Shown piece by piece: positions 13,501 through 26,018 of a stretch of 64,000 bases of DNA (positions are counted from its first letter, which is position 1; the number at the start of each line of letters is the position of its first letter). Origin of the DNA: Vicia villosa (Eukaryota; Streptophyta; Magnoliopsida; Fabales; Fabaceae); assembly GCF_029867415.1 (NCBI RefSeq), contig NC_081180.1:143778731-143842730 (forward strand), given 5' to 3'. Both the position numbers and the translations under genes were made by a program. The notes under the pieces are model-generated. The model did no database searches, had not been told where the DNA came from, and saw only the letters and a list, made by a program, of their open reading frames with translations.

Positions 13501-16500
13501 TTTGGGGTTGAGATCTTAACATATTTAACATTATTAGCATAGTAAAAAAAGAAAAAAAAGAAAGTGTTGCACTCTATACATCTCTTTCCAAGGCAACCTT
13601 GCGGATTTTTTAACTAAGAGAGTGAACAACAATAACTTTAAAAGGATTGTTTCCAAATTGGGAGGCCAAGTTAAACGGGTGCGTTAACAATTTTCTATAA
13701 TTATTAGTAATAATAATTTGTCTTTGGCCCATTAGGTTTAGCATAGTCCATTTGAACACATTAGGGCTTATACATAATTCATAACTTTGAAATATGTCAA
13801 ATATTACTTATTGAGATTTATAAAGAATGGTTGTGTGGCATAGCATTGCCCAATCTTGAAGAATACCTGGTTATGCAAACTTGAGGTTTTCAATTGATTG
13901 TGGGAAGATTGTTGAGGCAAATTTTGATTTTGAAGCTAACCGCTTATTTATGTATTTAAAAATTGCTCTTTATTTTTGGCCATCCGATGATAAAAGGTTA
14001 TGCTAACATGTGTCCTAAGAGCACTAGTTAAAGAAGCCAAAGTAGAAGCTTTTATTGGAAACAAGTTAAACCTTTTTTAAAGTTGAATGCACCATTTTGC
14101 AACATAATTTCTATATTTATTTTCTTTACCAATGTCTCAAGCGCACTCGTTAGCATTTTCCAATGATTAATACCGCTGTATTGGAATAAATTGGTTTAGC
14201 ATTAAAGTTGAATAAATGCTCTTTTGAGGGAAGGGAGTAATTTAAGCCAACCTTAGGGTAAAAAGATAGTATCAGAAAGTGAAGTTTGAAAGTCTATTTC
14301 TTCATTGGTTATCTGGTTGAAAAAGTGGCCATAGTTACTCTATGTTTCAATGTTGGCTTCTAGGTACCTTAAGTACCGAAAAGCATGTTTTTTTTCTTTT
14401 TTTTTTTCTGATAAAAGTAATAATGAACTTATTTTAAGCCTTTGTTCTCTCTTTATCATCTAGTTTCTCCCTTGCACATGACGTCTTACATTTTTTGTGT
14501 GTGCAGTGCTTTCTGCAATCCTGCTGATGTTGAAGCATTTACTGAGGAGAAAAAACAGTCTCTTGTGAAACGTCAAGGAAAGGGTGCTGACTTTGTTCGT
14601 GCTGTTAAGGAGATTGTTGATAGCTATGAAAAATTAAAAAAAGAGAGACAACTTGGTGAAGCTAACTATGGCGACAATGTTGCTGATGCAAATGTTTCAA
14701 AGCCAATCAACTCGTACGGCAATGATCAGAAAGATGCTCCTTATTTATCACCCACTTTACCCATGAAATCTTCAAATTCAGCTGTTGACAGACATGACTT
14801 ATGTCCAGTTGAAGTTGACTCAGCTGCTGTGTCGAAAGATGAATGTCATGATAAGGAGCTCACTGATAATGGTTCTTCTGTACAATCGCCTAAGCCCATT
14901 ACTTACTCTTCTCGAAAGAGATCTGCTGGCGAATTATGCCCACAGGGCTTCATAACAGATAAACATATGCCAGTACGAAGGAATAGAAGAAGCTCATCAC
15001 GGGGCCAAAACGTTATGTTTCCCTGTAATAACAGTGGAAAAAATTCTGGCAGCCAATTAACCAATGCAGCACAGGGTGCATCTGTACGAAGGAATAAACG
15101 TCTTAGGAAATCACCCGATCTTGCTGGCTGTAATGATTTTGATTCATCTGCTTTGGTCTTGAATGATAGCATGGAGGACAAAGGCAACAACTCTGAAATT
15201 CTTACAAATGATTCTGATGAATTTAGCCTGAATGAGGATAGTGCAATGGATTCAAATTTTAAACACACAGGAACTATTGAATGCCCTGAAGAAGATGAGC
15301 TGAATAAAGGCCTTGATCTTAAAATAAAGGGTGTGGTCAATAAGAAGAAAAGAAACCCCAACAGGAAGAGGGCAACCAATGATTCTTCCAAGCCAACCAT
15401 TGATTCTTCCAAGCCAACCATTGATTCTATTTTCACGATTGAGGAGGAACTTGGTTTGAGGAATTCCAGTCAAAGCTCCCTTAATATTTGCGGAAATTTT
15501 GAAGAAAGATGCTTTGAGCAAGATGGAGACGAACACCTGCCCCTTGTGAAACGAGCAAGAGTCAGAATGGGTAAATCATCTTCCACAGAGGGAGAACTCA
15601 ATAGCATTCTACATGCTCCAGGGAAAAGCTGTAAGGAAGATATTAGCCCACCATCCCAGATGGTAGATTCCTCAAATCGTGAAAATGAAAGCAATGCTCC
15701 AGGGAAAAGCTGTAAGGAAGATATTAGCCCACCATCCCAGTTGATAGATTCCTCATATCGGGAAAATGGAAGCAATGCTCCAGGGAAAAGCTGTAAGGAA
15801 GATATTAGCCCACCATGCCAGATGATAGATTCCTCGAATCCTGAAAATGGAAGCAATGCTCCAGGGAAAAGCTGTAAGGAAGATATTAGCCCACCATCCC
15901 ATATGATTGATTCCTCAAATCGTGAAAATGGAAGCTCTCTTGATGCAGCAGGCTCATCTGTCCTGGTTGGAACTGTGGAAAATATTTCTCCTTCAAAGAA
16001 TTTTGCATCACGTTTTGAAAATCAAATTTGTAATAATAAGAAAGATCAAACATTCTGCTCTGTGGATTGCGAAGCTGCTTTACCTCCATCTAAACGCCTT
16101 CATCGAGCTTTAGAAGCCATGTCAGCTAATGCTGCGGAAGAAGGTCAGGCTCGTACAGAATCATCAGCCTCCAGAATGACTTCAATTGGCACATGTTGTA
16201 TATCTGCTATCAAGACAAGCCCAAATATGACTATTAATGATCATGAAGGTGGTGATTTAGAGCTGCAAAAGTTAAATGCCTGTGATGGTGGTTCTTCTCA
16301 TATCATTGTGCATAGTTTTCCTGCTAATTCTAATCAAGTGGATAAGCTGTCAACCAATTTCCAACCACAAGAAACTGGCACAGATGTTCTCCCAAGTGCT
16401 GCAGATAAAGTTGAAGAACTCAGTGGTTTTGTGGTTTGTCATACTGCTAATGCGGATTCGGAAATTCAGGTTCATAGGGAAATTTCTCCAGTTATTGATT

Positions 16501-19500
16501 CAAAATGTTATGAAGTTGAAAGCAATCAAGATTCACCTGACCTGTCATTACCACCAACTAGTGAAGACAATATTATAACGTCAAATCTTTCAAATACAAC
16601 ATCTGATGTATCTGAGCACAATGGAATAAGCCTTCTTTCCGTGGCCGATGTGATGAAGAAAGAAATTATTACCCCTCAAAATGATATTGATCTGCCTCGG
16701 AATGAGGTTGCTATTTCTGAGGATACGAAGTGCCTGACGCCAGTAGTTGTGGATGCTGACAGAGCAAATGAGATGTAAGCTTAATTGTTGATTTCTATAG
16801 TTCTTGGGCTAATCTTTTTTATACAAATCTTCACCGCAAAATTAGAAAAAGAATTTAAAATAAAACAATCTTTATAGTTTTAAACTAATTTTTTTTTGCT
16901 TATCTCTCTTGTCTGTTATGATATTTTGTTATAGAATTTTCCTTGGTAGACTTTTACTTTCCTCATTTAGGTTATATTCATTTTTTGTATTTAGATCATA
17001 CTGATAGTTTGTTATGGTGAAATCTTATGGAGTGACTTGATGAGTAAAGGTTATTTATGCTCTATTTCATTTATTTCTAGAATAATCCTGTGACTGTTCT
17101 TCAATTTCAGGAGTGAGGTCATAAAAGAGGTAAAATGTCAAGGACCCGAGGAGGATTTGAATTCTGTTTCAACTTCTGACTGTCTGGGTCAAAAGGTTAT
17201 TTCAGGCATTCGGTCAAGTCCATCCCTGACAGATGGGGGAGATTGCCTTCCACAAGGATCACCTCCAAACACGTCAATTTGCAATGTATCCACATCAGAC
17301 AGTAGTAATATGCTTCACAATGGAAGTTGTAGTCCTGATGTACATTTACACCAGAAACAAACTTTTTCTGGTCCTGTTGATGAAAATAAGTATGGATCTG
17401 AGGCAACTCAACACTCAAGATCAACGGGCAAGTCAACTGAAGCGGGTCGGGCTGCTTTGCTTTATTTTGAAGCAATGCTTGGAACATTGAAAAGGACAAA
17501 GGAAAGTATCGGCCGAGCAACACGTATAGCTATTGACTGTGCAAAGTTTGGCATTGCAGCTAAGGTAATGCAATTTTCTTTTTCTTTTAAGAAATTTCCC
17601 CACTTATAATCTGAAAATGTACTGTTGTTGAATCTGAATAGTGAATACTTGTTGATTTCGATGAGCTCTACTTTTATCCTTGTAATTTGTCTATTTATGA
17701 TTTTTTTTGGAAGTTGTATGGCCATTGAGCCCCATGCAATCTGAATCTTCCATGTGCATTGTTAAAAGAAACAAGTCAAAGATTATATGGTCTGCTGCAT
17801 TTATAATCACATTCCTCTGGTTCTGTTGTATTTCCACTTTGAGGGGAAGAGGGGGGATATTGTTACAAAAAGCATGGGTATAATTCAGTTGTCTTATGTG
17901 CCCTTGTTCTTAAGTATGGATTGATTTTTAACCTCTTCTAAAAATGATCTCAAGGTGAATTGTGCGAGTAGGAATTTTGTTTCTGCATCCCAATGTTGGA
18001 CTGTTAGTACTTGAGTTTAATATTGACAATGAGTGTTTAGGTATGGATTCCATAGAGAGGATCATTTTGATTTTTCAAGACCAATAATTTGGAGGGAAGG
18101 TCTCTTGAAGACTGTTTATTGCTTAATGCGTTGCCCTGAGTCATCACTTTTTTTCCATTTTTTTACCTCCCCAATCATAAAATACAAGCTTGCATTGAGA
18201 TTGAGCCTACTTTATTTTATTTATTTATTTATTTTAGTTAGTTTTCTACAATATCATCAATGGATATTTTGCTGGCTGTTACCTAATAACATAATAGTTG
18301 CAGTCTAACATAATATAATACTAATACTAATTAGAGGTCTAACAGAAAGCTTGGGTTCTAAACACATTAGAGTTTATTGAGCTTGCTTGTCAAAGTGTAA
18401 CAAAGAATTTGGAGCACTATTTGAGAAAGTGTTAGGGTAGCACCTACAATAGAAAAGATGGTGGAAAGTAGATTCAAGTGATTTGGGCATATAGAGAGAA
18501 AACCTGTAGATTCTGCCTGCGGTAAGGAGAGTATATCTGATGGAGAGGAGTCAAACAATTAGGTATAAAGGAAGACCTAAAAAAACTATGAGTTATTAAG
18601 AAAGATCTTGACATTAAGGAATTAGATAGAAACATGGTCCTGAATAGAACATCATGGCGGAATTTGATCCATGTAACCGGCCCTCACTAAGTGTGATAAG
18701 GTTTGGTTGTTGTTGTATATTCTGTTATTATTCTTTTGGTGTCTGGGCATCAATGGGAGTTAAAATCATTGAACGGGTGTTGCTGTTATTTCACAAGCAA
18801 AATTGTTTATTTTATAAAATTTTCCATGTCTTTTATTGATACCATATGCATATTTTGGGATGTTGGGCTGTGTTACAGGTCATGGAAATTCTTGCCCACA
18901 ATCTTGAAAATGAATCAAGTTTGCATCGGAGGGTAGATTTGTTTTTTCTTGTTGACTCTATTGCACAGTTTTCTAGAGGTTTAAAAGGTAAACTTGTTTA
19001 TTGCTTTGTTGCCCGAGTCTTGTTGACCAAAAGAGAAGAAAGAATACATTGAAGCCAACAGTTGATAAATAACTGATATTTAAGATGTCCAATTTTTCCA
19101 GGTGATGTTTGTTTAGTTTATTCCTCCGCTATCCAAGCAGTCCTCCCTCGACTATTATCTGCTGCTGTTCCTCCTGGTAATGCTGCACAAGAGAACCGTA
19201 GGCAATGTCTTAAGGTAAGTTAATTAAGGGTCATTTTAAGTAGAGTTAGAACTCTATGCTTTTATTTCTTACTGCTACGTTTTATTATCATTCTTTGTTA
19301 ATATTGTCTTTTAACTTTGTATAGGTTTTAAGGTTGTGGTTGGAGAGAAAAATCCTACCAGAACCCATGGTTCGCCACCATATCCGGGAATTGGATTTGT
19401 ATAGTTCAATTTCTGCAGGGGTCTTTTCACGAAGATCATTAAAAACAGAGAGGGCTATGGATGACCCTATAAGAGAAATGGAGGGTATGCATGTTGACGA

Positions 19501-21142
19501 ATATGGAAGGTTTGGTTTTGTTTGTAGATTTTTTCTATTAATATTATACACACTGCTGGGTGTTTTTATTTTTTTTGGTGATCAGGGTAGTGTATTTAAA
19601 CATTCATTTGATCTTGTAGCAACTCAAGTTTGCAGCTACCTGGATTTTGCATGCCCCGAATGCTTAAAGATGAAGATGAAGATGAAGATGAAGATGACAA
19701 TGAAGGGAGTGATTCTGATGGAGGGAATTTTGAGGCTGTCACACCTGAGCATATTTCTGAAGTACATGAAATGACTTCTACGATTGATAAACACAGGCAT
19801 ATCTTAGAAGATGTTGATGGTGAGCTTGAAATGGAAGATGTAGCTCCCACTTGTGATGTTGAAATGAATTCATTTTGCAATGTTGAAAGAGGAAATGCCA
19901 CACAGTTTGAGAAGAATATCTCCCTGACCTCTGCCCCTCTACCTCAGCTTGTGCATCAATCTTCCCCACCACCACCATCGGCCCCACCACCACCATCGGC
20001 CCCACCACCTCCACCTCCACCCCCACCACCTCCTCCTCCCCCGCCACCCCTTCCTATGCCACACCTTGTTTCATCTACCTCCGATCCATGTCGTACTGTA
20101 TTTAATTCAAGAGGTCATGCAGAATCACAGGTATGTTTCACAATTTTCTCTTAAGATTTCACACCCTGTTTCATCTACTTCTGATCCATGTTGTACTATA
20201 CATAACTCAAGAATTCATTAATCAGTGGCATCAAGAAGTAATAACTAATGGTGTCCTTTCTACTCTGTTTTTTTGTAGTGTGTGGAAGACAACCCACTTC
20301 ACCCTATGGCTCAGCCATCGGCTGCACCAAGGAGTAACCATCCTAGTAGTGATGCAGTACACTATCATGTCCCAGAATATAGAGAAGTGCACATGCCAGA
20401 GTCTACTTGCTCTTTCAACAGTTTCCCTGTACCACCAGTAAATTATCAACATTCTGATGGTGTTGGTTCGCATAATAGAGGATATTCTATAAGGCCACCA
20501 TGTCATGTACCGTCGAATCAATTTTCTTTTGTTCACGAGGAACATCATGTGAGACATCGAAGGGAGGTTCCACCACCACCACCACCACCTCCTTACTCCA
20601 ACAGGCAACACTTTGTGGAGAACTTGGAGAGAGAGCACTTCTATAATAATAATCATGAAAGATTAAAACCACCTCCATATGATTACCGAGAGAGATGGGA
20701 TGTACCCCCACCTTATCCTGGTAAGATTGAGATAATAGATATACTTATTTTGATGGTTGTAGTGAATATTCATGTTTATTGACCATGCAATGGTTTTTCT
20801 TTTGTTGATTTTTATATTGAAATAAAGTTTTTTTTATTGGGTAGGTCCTAGATATCAGGACGAAGATATGCCTTCCCCATATGGGTGTCATCCATGTGAA
20901 CCACCTAGAGTACCAGGTCATGGGTGGAGATTTCCTCCCCGGTCAATGAATCACAGGAACGACATGCCATTTAGACCACCCTATGAAGATTCAATTCCAG
21001 TTACGAACAGAGGTTCATCCCCCCTTGACACTATTTTTCCTCTACCATGATAATTCTATCTTTTTGGACCCTTTGACTTCTTTAGAAATTACTGAAAAAT
21101 TATGTTTGCATGTCAGGTCCAAACTTTTGGCGGCCTAGGTGA
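4571..21142 (+). CDS. HUA2: HUA2-like PWWP/CID domain protein (ENHANCER OF AG-4 family)
   Basis: Eleven exons with GT-AG borders and consistent phase: 4571-4693, 5905-5981, 14507-16774, 17111-17564, 18879-18987, 19102-19214, 19325-19509, 19620-20130, 20279-20720, 20845-21012 and 21117-21142, giving 1491 aa. The start [11 protein letters not shown] is followed by an Ala run and a PWWP domain (about residues 22-100: [29 protein letters not shown]). Exon 3 is a long Ser/Asn/Lys-rich disordered region. Residues about 932-1075 form the CID/RPR domain ([58 protein letters not shown]). An acidic run, long polyproline stretches and the end GPNFWRPR complete the family pattern; Arabidopsis HUA2 is slightly shorter. 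HUA2 is a nuclear factor needed for correct AGAMOUS pre-mRNA processing and for FLC expression in flowering; the same role here is inference. Intron 2 is 8.5 kb and filled with transposon debris, but the frame is intact. Confidence 0.9.
8308..8724. mobile_element. Short non-autonomous TIR element in HUA2-like intron 2
   Basis: The ends are imperfect inverted repeats: CTATGTTATCAAACTCGG on the left and, read inward from the right, CTACGTTATGAATCTCGG. They are flanked by ATTTGACA (8300-8307) and ATTTGACC (8725-8732), an 8-bp duplication with one mismatch, as expected of a hAT-type insertion. The ends are GC-rich compared with the surrounding intron, and no transposase is coded. Confidence 0.7.
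9953..10360 (-). pseudogene. Ty1/copia reverse transcriptase fragment
   Basis: The minus strand encodes the N-terminal copia RT region: [29 protein letters not shown], the block [29 protein letters not shown] and CKLHKS, colinear with plant Ty1/copia RT. The YVDD box is not present. It is a separate copy from the relic at 10500-12480, because both contain the start of RT. It lies antisense within intron 2 of the HUA2-like gene. Confidence 0.85.
10500..12480 (-). pseudogene. Decayed antisense Ty1/copia pol relic (integrase-RT-RNase H)
   Basis: Reading the minus strand through many stops and frameshifts gives copia pol blocks in normal order. Near 12430-12350 is an integrase-like [19 protein letters not shown]. 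Near 11420-11260 are RT pieces resembling KGFTQTY and [12 protein letters not shown]. Near 11190-10930 is the region around YVDD, now degraded to [17 protein letters not shown]. Near 10980-10800 are LKLGNA- and [16 protein letters not shown] blocks, and near 10760-10520 an RNase H start ([19 protein letters not shown]). The last block is tandemly duplicated. The copy is old and non-functional. Confidence 0.7.
10509..10760. repeat. Two tandem copies of a ~125-bp unit
   Basis: The unit beginning TATAATATCATGTAGTTTTT and ending near CCTTTCAAG-TTGCAAAG occurs at about 10509-10633 and 10634-10758 with a few indels. It covers the start of the copia RNase H relic on the minus strand, so the duplication arose after insertion or within the element. 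Confidence 0.85.
13114..13316 (+). mobile_element. Copia-type LTR followed by a tRNA-Met primer-binding site
   Basis: The segment starts TGTTGAGATATTGG and ends AGATTCAACT, giving near-inverted ends (TGTTGA/TCAAC). It is followed at 13317 by TGGTATCAGAGTTGAG, a primer site for initiator Met-tRNA. Orientation is sense, opposite to the copia relics just upstream, so it belongs to a different insertion. Only about 70 bp of internal sequence follow. Confidence 0.55.
13377..13515 (+). mobile_element. Polypurine tract and LTR/TRIM-like fragment
   Basis: ATGAGGGTGGA (13377-13387) resembles a polypurine tract and is followed by TGTTGAAGTTGG, then CACACATTGCTTAGG and TATAAATATGTGAGGG, motifs typical of short TRIM LTRs in dicots. 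The PBS at 13317 and this tract are only about 60 bp apart, as in TRIMs. However, the two flanking LTR-like sequences differ, so the structure may be chimeric. Confidence 0.4.
15612..15938 (+). repeat. Four in-frame 81-bp tandem repeats in HUA2-like exon 3
   Basis: An 81-bp unit starting near GCTCCAGGGAAAAGCTGTAA occurs four times (GCTCC at 15615, 15696, 15777 and 15858). Each encodes 27 residues beginning [14 protein letters not shown] and ending DSSNRENGS. Units differ by a few substitutions such as SYRENG and [12 protein letters not shown], and the phase is kept. The repeat lies at about residues 435-543 in the disordered linker between PWWP and CID domains. Confidence 0.92.
18370..18720 (+). 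mobile_element. 3' end of an RTE-type LINE in HUA2-like intron 4
   Basis: The plus strand encodes a degraded C-terminal RT tail ([25 protein letters not shown]) and ends in GTGTGATAAGGTTTGGTTGTTGTTGTAT. A related copy with the same ending lies at 39065-39275. The RWFGHVERRP-like tail and the TTG-rich 3' terminus are characteristic of plant RTE-clade LINEs. The copy is 5'-truncated. Confidence 0.75.
19960..20056 (+). repeat. Polyproline-coding CCA/CCT run
   Basis: Exon 8 of the HUA2-like gene encodes [13 protein letters not shown] followed by about 16 consecutive prolines and PLPMP. A second proline run (about eight) follows in exon 9 near 20571-20594. Proline-rich tails are typical of this family and are candidate WW-domain ligands. 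Confidence 0.9.
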
Positions 21143-21560
21143 TAGTAACCAAGGATCCGAATTTGGTATGCCTCTGATAACTTGCGTTGTCCTTCAACTA
21201 ATATTGTTTGTGGTACTCATGTTTCCCTCCTTGATTGCTAGGTATAATGGTCTTTTTAGACCCGAACTCTGGCTTTGTTTAGGAGGTATTTATGGTCTAT
21301 CATTCTGTACATGCAGGACTCCTTTAAGGAGGATTCAACATATTCTGCACATGACATGTGAATGTATCATTAGATTTGTTGTATATATGTATTTAAGCCT
21401 GTTCTGCAGAATGCAGGGCAGGAAGAGTCATTGTAGAGTTGTGGGAGAGGTGTAACTTTAACTTAGGTGGTGTCAAAATTTTTCCCTTCTAAAATTTTAT
21501 AATTTATTTTATGATATCTCGTACAGAGTTTAGATCAGTATATATATAAATTTCAGTGAA
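21143..21560 (+). other. Probable 3'UTR of the HUA2-like gene
   Basis: The region after the TGA at 21140-21142 is T-rich and has no convincing reading frame. AATTTATAATTTATTTTATG around 21495-21512 and the following AT-rich stretch could hold near-upstream polyadenylation elements. The end is not defined. Confidence 0.35.
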
Positions 21561-22108
21561 TATTTCCTGGAATTGTTTTTAATAGAGGAATACTTCTCTC
21601 TGCAACTCAACTGTATTCTCCGTCGATGTTTTACTTCTATATATTTGGTATGCCTGGTGGCTGGTGCCAACAGAAGCCCTTGCATGATGGTCTGTTAGTG
21701 GTTGCCAATTCTTCAGCTGTTCTTACATAACTACAATGGTTTGACATGCTTGTTGAAATCTATAAACGTAGTTGGCATGTTCAAACTTGAACTTTTGATT
21801 GAAAAGAAACTATTCCAAGTGTGCATCACTGCCTCTTCACGTGCGTCTGTGTGTGTGTAAAGAAGTGATTTCAATAGCAACAAAGCAATTGAATGACTGA
21901 TAATAATTAGTTCTGGATGAAAGAGACTAGAGAATAAGAGGAGGATTTTTAAGGTTTTTAAAATTTTATATTTTGAATTAAGATATGAAGGAAGAGATAC
22001 TGATTCAATTTCAGATTTTTTTTTCACTCTTCACAAAATTTGTTGAAAAAAAAAAAAGAAGGAATTGTTCATGACACTCTTACTGTTACATACTCACTTT
22101 GGTACTTT

Positions 22109-22206
22109 GGTGAAAATTAAAAAATACACCTTTTGTACTGTTTGGAGTTTGAAATCTGGTGAAAATTTAAAAATACACCTTTTGTACTGTTTGGAGTTTG
22201 AAATCT
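22109..22206. repeat. Tandem duplication of a 49-bp unit
   Basis: GGTGAAAATT-AAAAATACACC followed by TTTTGTACTGTTTGGAGTTT and GAAATCT occurs at 22109-22157 and again at 22158-22206, with only a difference in the A/T run. The rest of 21560-22800 is AT-rich with nothing else recognised. Confidence 0.9.
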
Positions 22207-22819
22207 AGATGCACCATAACACCGCAAACTTAATTTTAGAACGCGCGTAAATAAAAAATGTATTCGAATTACAAAATTGGAATGCACTTTACCAATATTG
22301 AAATTCAGAAAAAATATTTTTCAACCTTTTATTTCAATATATATTTTTCATTACAAACCAAATACCTTCATCAACTTCCATTCCTCTCCATTCAAGACAA
22401 GCAACTTCGTCTATCACATTTGATAAGTTTGTCATTCTTGCTTTTTTATGCTTTAAGTGCATGCAATGCAATTCTTTAAATGATCATTGTTATACTTTAT
22501 TAAGTTATATCTAATAAAAAGTAGTTAAATTACATTAGGTTACACCCTTCGTTTGAATCTTTTTGCATTTGGGCTGTAGCTTGTATTGGGTTTCTCATTG
22601 ATGCGAGAAAATCTGAATTTCAAAAATTTGCATTTACCCTTTTAAAAATTCGGATTTCAAAATTCAAACCCTAATACAAAAAACTGAATGAGGACTTTTA
22701 TGCTTGTTTTTTTTTGTTGCCATTCTTTGTTAATTATGTTTGCTAATGATATATTCCTTGTCTTGTGTGATTATTGAAAAATGGCTGATAAATAACCAAG
22801 TTACAAATATGGTCAACTG

Positions 22820-24660
22820 TCTCAACATACTTTAGTGTGTAGGTAGATAGCCAAATCTTTACGAGTTGCTGGAGAATCATCTTGGCCTACTGAGGGAACA
22901 TCTTCCTGTCGTCTTATATCTCCGACTCTTGGCAAAGCACGTGTTGCTCCCATATGCTCCTGATGCTGCAGTACGTGTAAATGATCTACATCCTGCAATT
23001 GGACCTTCAGCTGCCGCATCAGGTGGTTTTCTTGGAGGTCCATATGATATGCCACTAATTCCTTTTTATTCACACCATACTTTCAGGCACATGTGGTAAG
23101 AAGATATAGCGTAAATGCTGAATTACTCTTTTAAACACCTATTTTATATAAATTGTATTATCTGACATTGCTGTATTTATTTTTGCAGTACTGTGACACA
23201 TTGAAGTCTTTAAATCATACTAGAAAGATATCAAAGCTTCCTCATCTAGATGAATTTAAGTTTTAGGAAGTATTGGAGCTATCTGGAATGAAGGACTTAG
23301 GTAGGACAAAAAATGATTATATTGATCAAGGTCTTTTGTTTGCATTTATAGAGACATGACACACAAAGACATCATCATTTCATTGTTCCATTAGTGAGAT
23401 GAGAACCACCCTTGATGATGTATCATGTCTCCTCCATCTTCCGATCACAAGAAGATTGTTAGACCATTCTATAATACATAGATCTGAGGCGCTCAACCAA
23501 ATGTTGACCGAATTAGGATTTGATGAGAGTGAGGCCCAAAAAGAGATAGAAGACACTACAAGATGTCATGCCATATTTTCATTCCCAATGGGAAAATATA
23601 TTGACCATGTGAATGCAACTATAAATGTTGTAGTGATGATACATATGTTGCCTACCATGGACAATGTAAATTGAAGACATACTTTTTAATTTTGGTTTTC
23701 TCAAGCTATTTTATGGGCAAGTTTGACCCGTGTCAATGTTGTCTATCTCAAATATTTCATGAACTTGGAGTGGATTCACGAGTACAATTGAGGAGAAATT
23801 TGTTTTACTTATACTCCAAGTTAGTTGAAGGTAGTAAATGGAAGACGAGACAAATGACTCGAAGCAACTGTCTATTTCAGGTAATTGATTTACATGTCAT
23901 TTATTCATTCCCTAATACTTGTTCTGCACCTTTACTAATATTTCATCTGAATCATTTTCAAGCATGGATCCTCTAGTATTTCCCAGGTTTTTTTGATTGG
24001 GAATATGTTTATGACTGATTACACTAAAGAGTTTCAACGTGTGTGCTCAATTAACCCACTTAGGGGAAATTTGACAACTGAGTTGTTCAAAATTTTCTTG
24101 AAGGAATTCTAGTAGAAGATATTTGTTTTTCACCTTATGGGGAGCACTGTCAGACATGACATTTGAAGGTGAAAGTGCTGGTATTCTAGATGGATGACTC
24201 GCGTGTCTTGAAATATGTACCCACATATAATTGAGCGAATAATGCAGTCGTTCAGGTATCTGTAGGGTATACCTGGGAACCCCACATTTGTTGCTCCTGC
24301 CACTTTTCTCTGCAAAAATGTTGATGGGACTTTTCTCGACTACCATGAGCATGTGATGCCATAAGATGTAAGTAGTGTATCAGATCCTTGTCCATAGAGT
24401 ACGCTATACAAATACATCCAATGGTTTTATAAAGTATCCTATCCTTATACGATACTGGTGTTAAAAGAAGACCTCTCTATGCCAACATATAAGAAGATAC
24501 CAGAATGGAACAAGCAAGGGCAATCCATACCATGCATGTATTGCCTATATGTCACAGTATTGTTGCTATTAGAAGAGATTCCATATATAAAGGAGATTTT
24601 TAGGAAGACACTCCCAATAGGATCACTTTACAAGAAATGTAATCAGAGGCACGAAATGGA
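22820..24660 (+). pseudogene. Plant mobile domain (MAIL/MAIN-like) pseudogene
   Basis: 22980-23097 encodes a segment ending GGFLGGPYDMPLIPFYSHHTFRHMW, like the N-terminal part of aminotransferase-like plant-mobile-domain (PMD) proteins. After an apparent intron, 23190-23400 reads with stops (ISKLPHLDEF, HTKTSSFHCSISEM). 23399-23674 contains MRTTLDDVSCLLHLPITRRLLDH, the most diagnostic PMD block. Fragments continue to about 24660 (EDLSMPTYKKIPEWN). An in-frame TGA stands near 23356 where the family has Trp, there is a stop at 23264, and the downstream part is scrambled, so this is not a working gene. PMD domains occur in host genes and in transposons, and the origin cannot be told here. Confidence 0.75.
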
Positions 24661-25458
<798 letters not shown>

Positions 25459-26018
25459 AAATAAATAAGGAAAACAAAACGTTCTGAGCCGTGAAACAAA
25501 AAAAACAAAGGGTTCACTCTTCTCCATCTTTCTCTCATTAGCGCTGCGGCTATTAGTAACAATATAACACCACCTTAATAAAAATACCGTATTGCCATAA
25601 CGAAACGCCGCACCACTGTAAGTTTGAAAAAACGCCGCACTACCGTCCACCATCAGTTTACGACGATGTAAATGTAGATACAACAAAATGAACGCGGCGC
25701 CAAATTATTCGCATTTTTATTTTTCTCATCTCCTATGCCATATAGGTTCTTTTTCTTTTCTTTTGCTTACTTTTTGATGTGGTTTGAAGGTGAGAAAATT
25801 TGGATAGTTAAATTGATTATTGTGTAGTCTGTGAAAGTGATTTAAAGGTAAGAAAAAGTTAGATAGTTAAATACAATAGAGTATTCTGCGAATTTGCTGA
25901 GAATTTTTTGGATGAATATTGTAAAAAATAGTTATTTTGTGGATGATGATGAACATAGGATAATTAATTTTTACCAAAAAAGAAAGAAAAGTGAGTTAAT
26001 ACACTATCGAATTATTTG

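Noticed and set aside
14903..15856. Long minus-strand frames opposite HUA2-like exon 3, including repeats of [15 protein letters not shown]
   Set aside because: They are the shadow of the coding strand and its 81-bp repeats. The sense frame has splice sites and family similarity.
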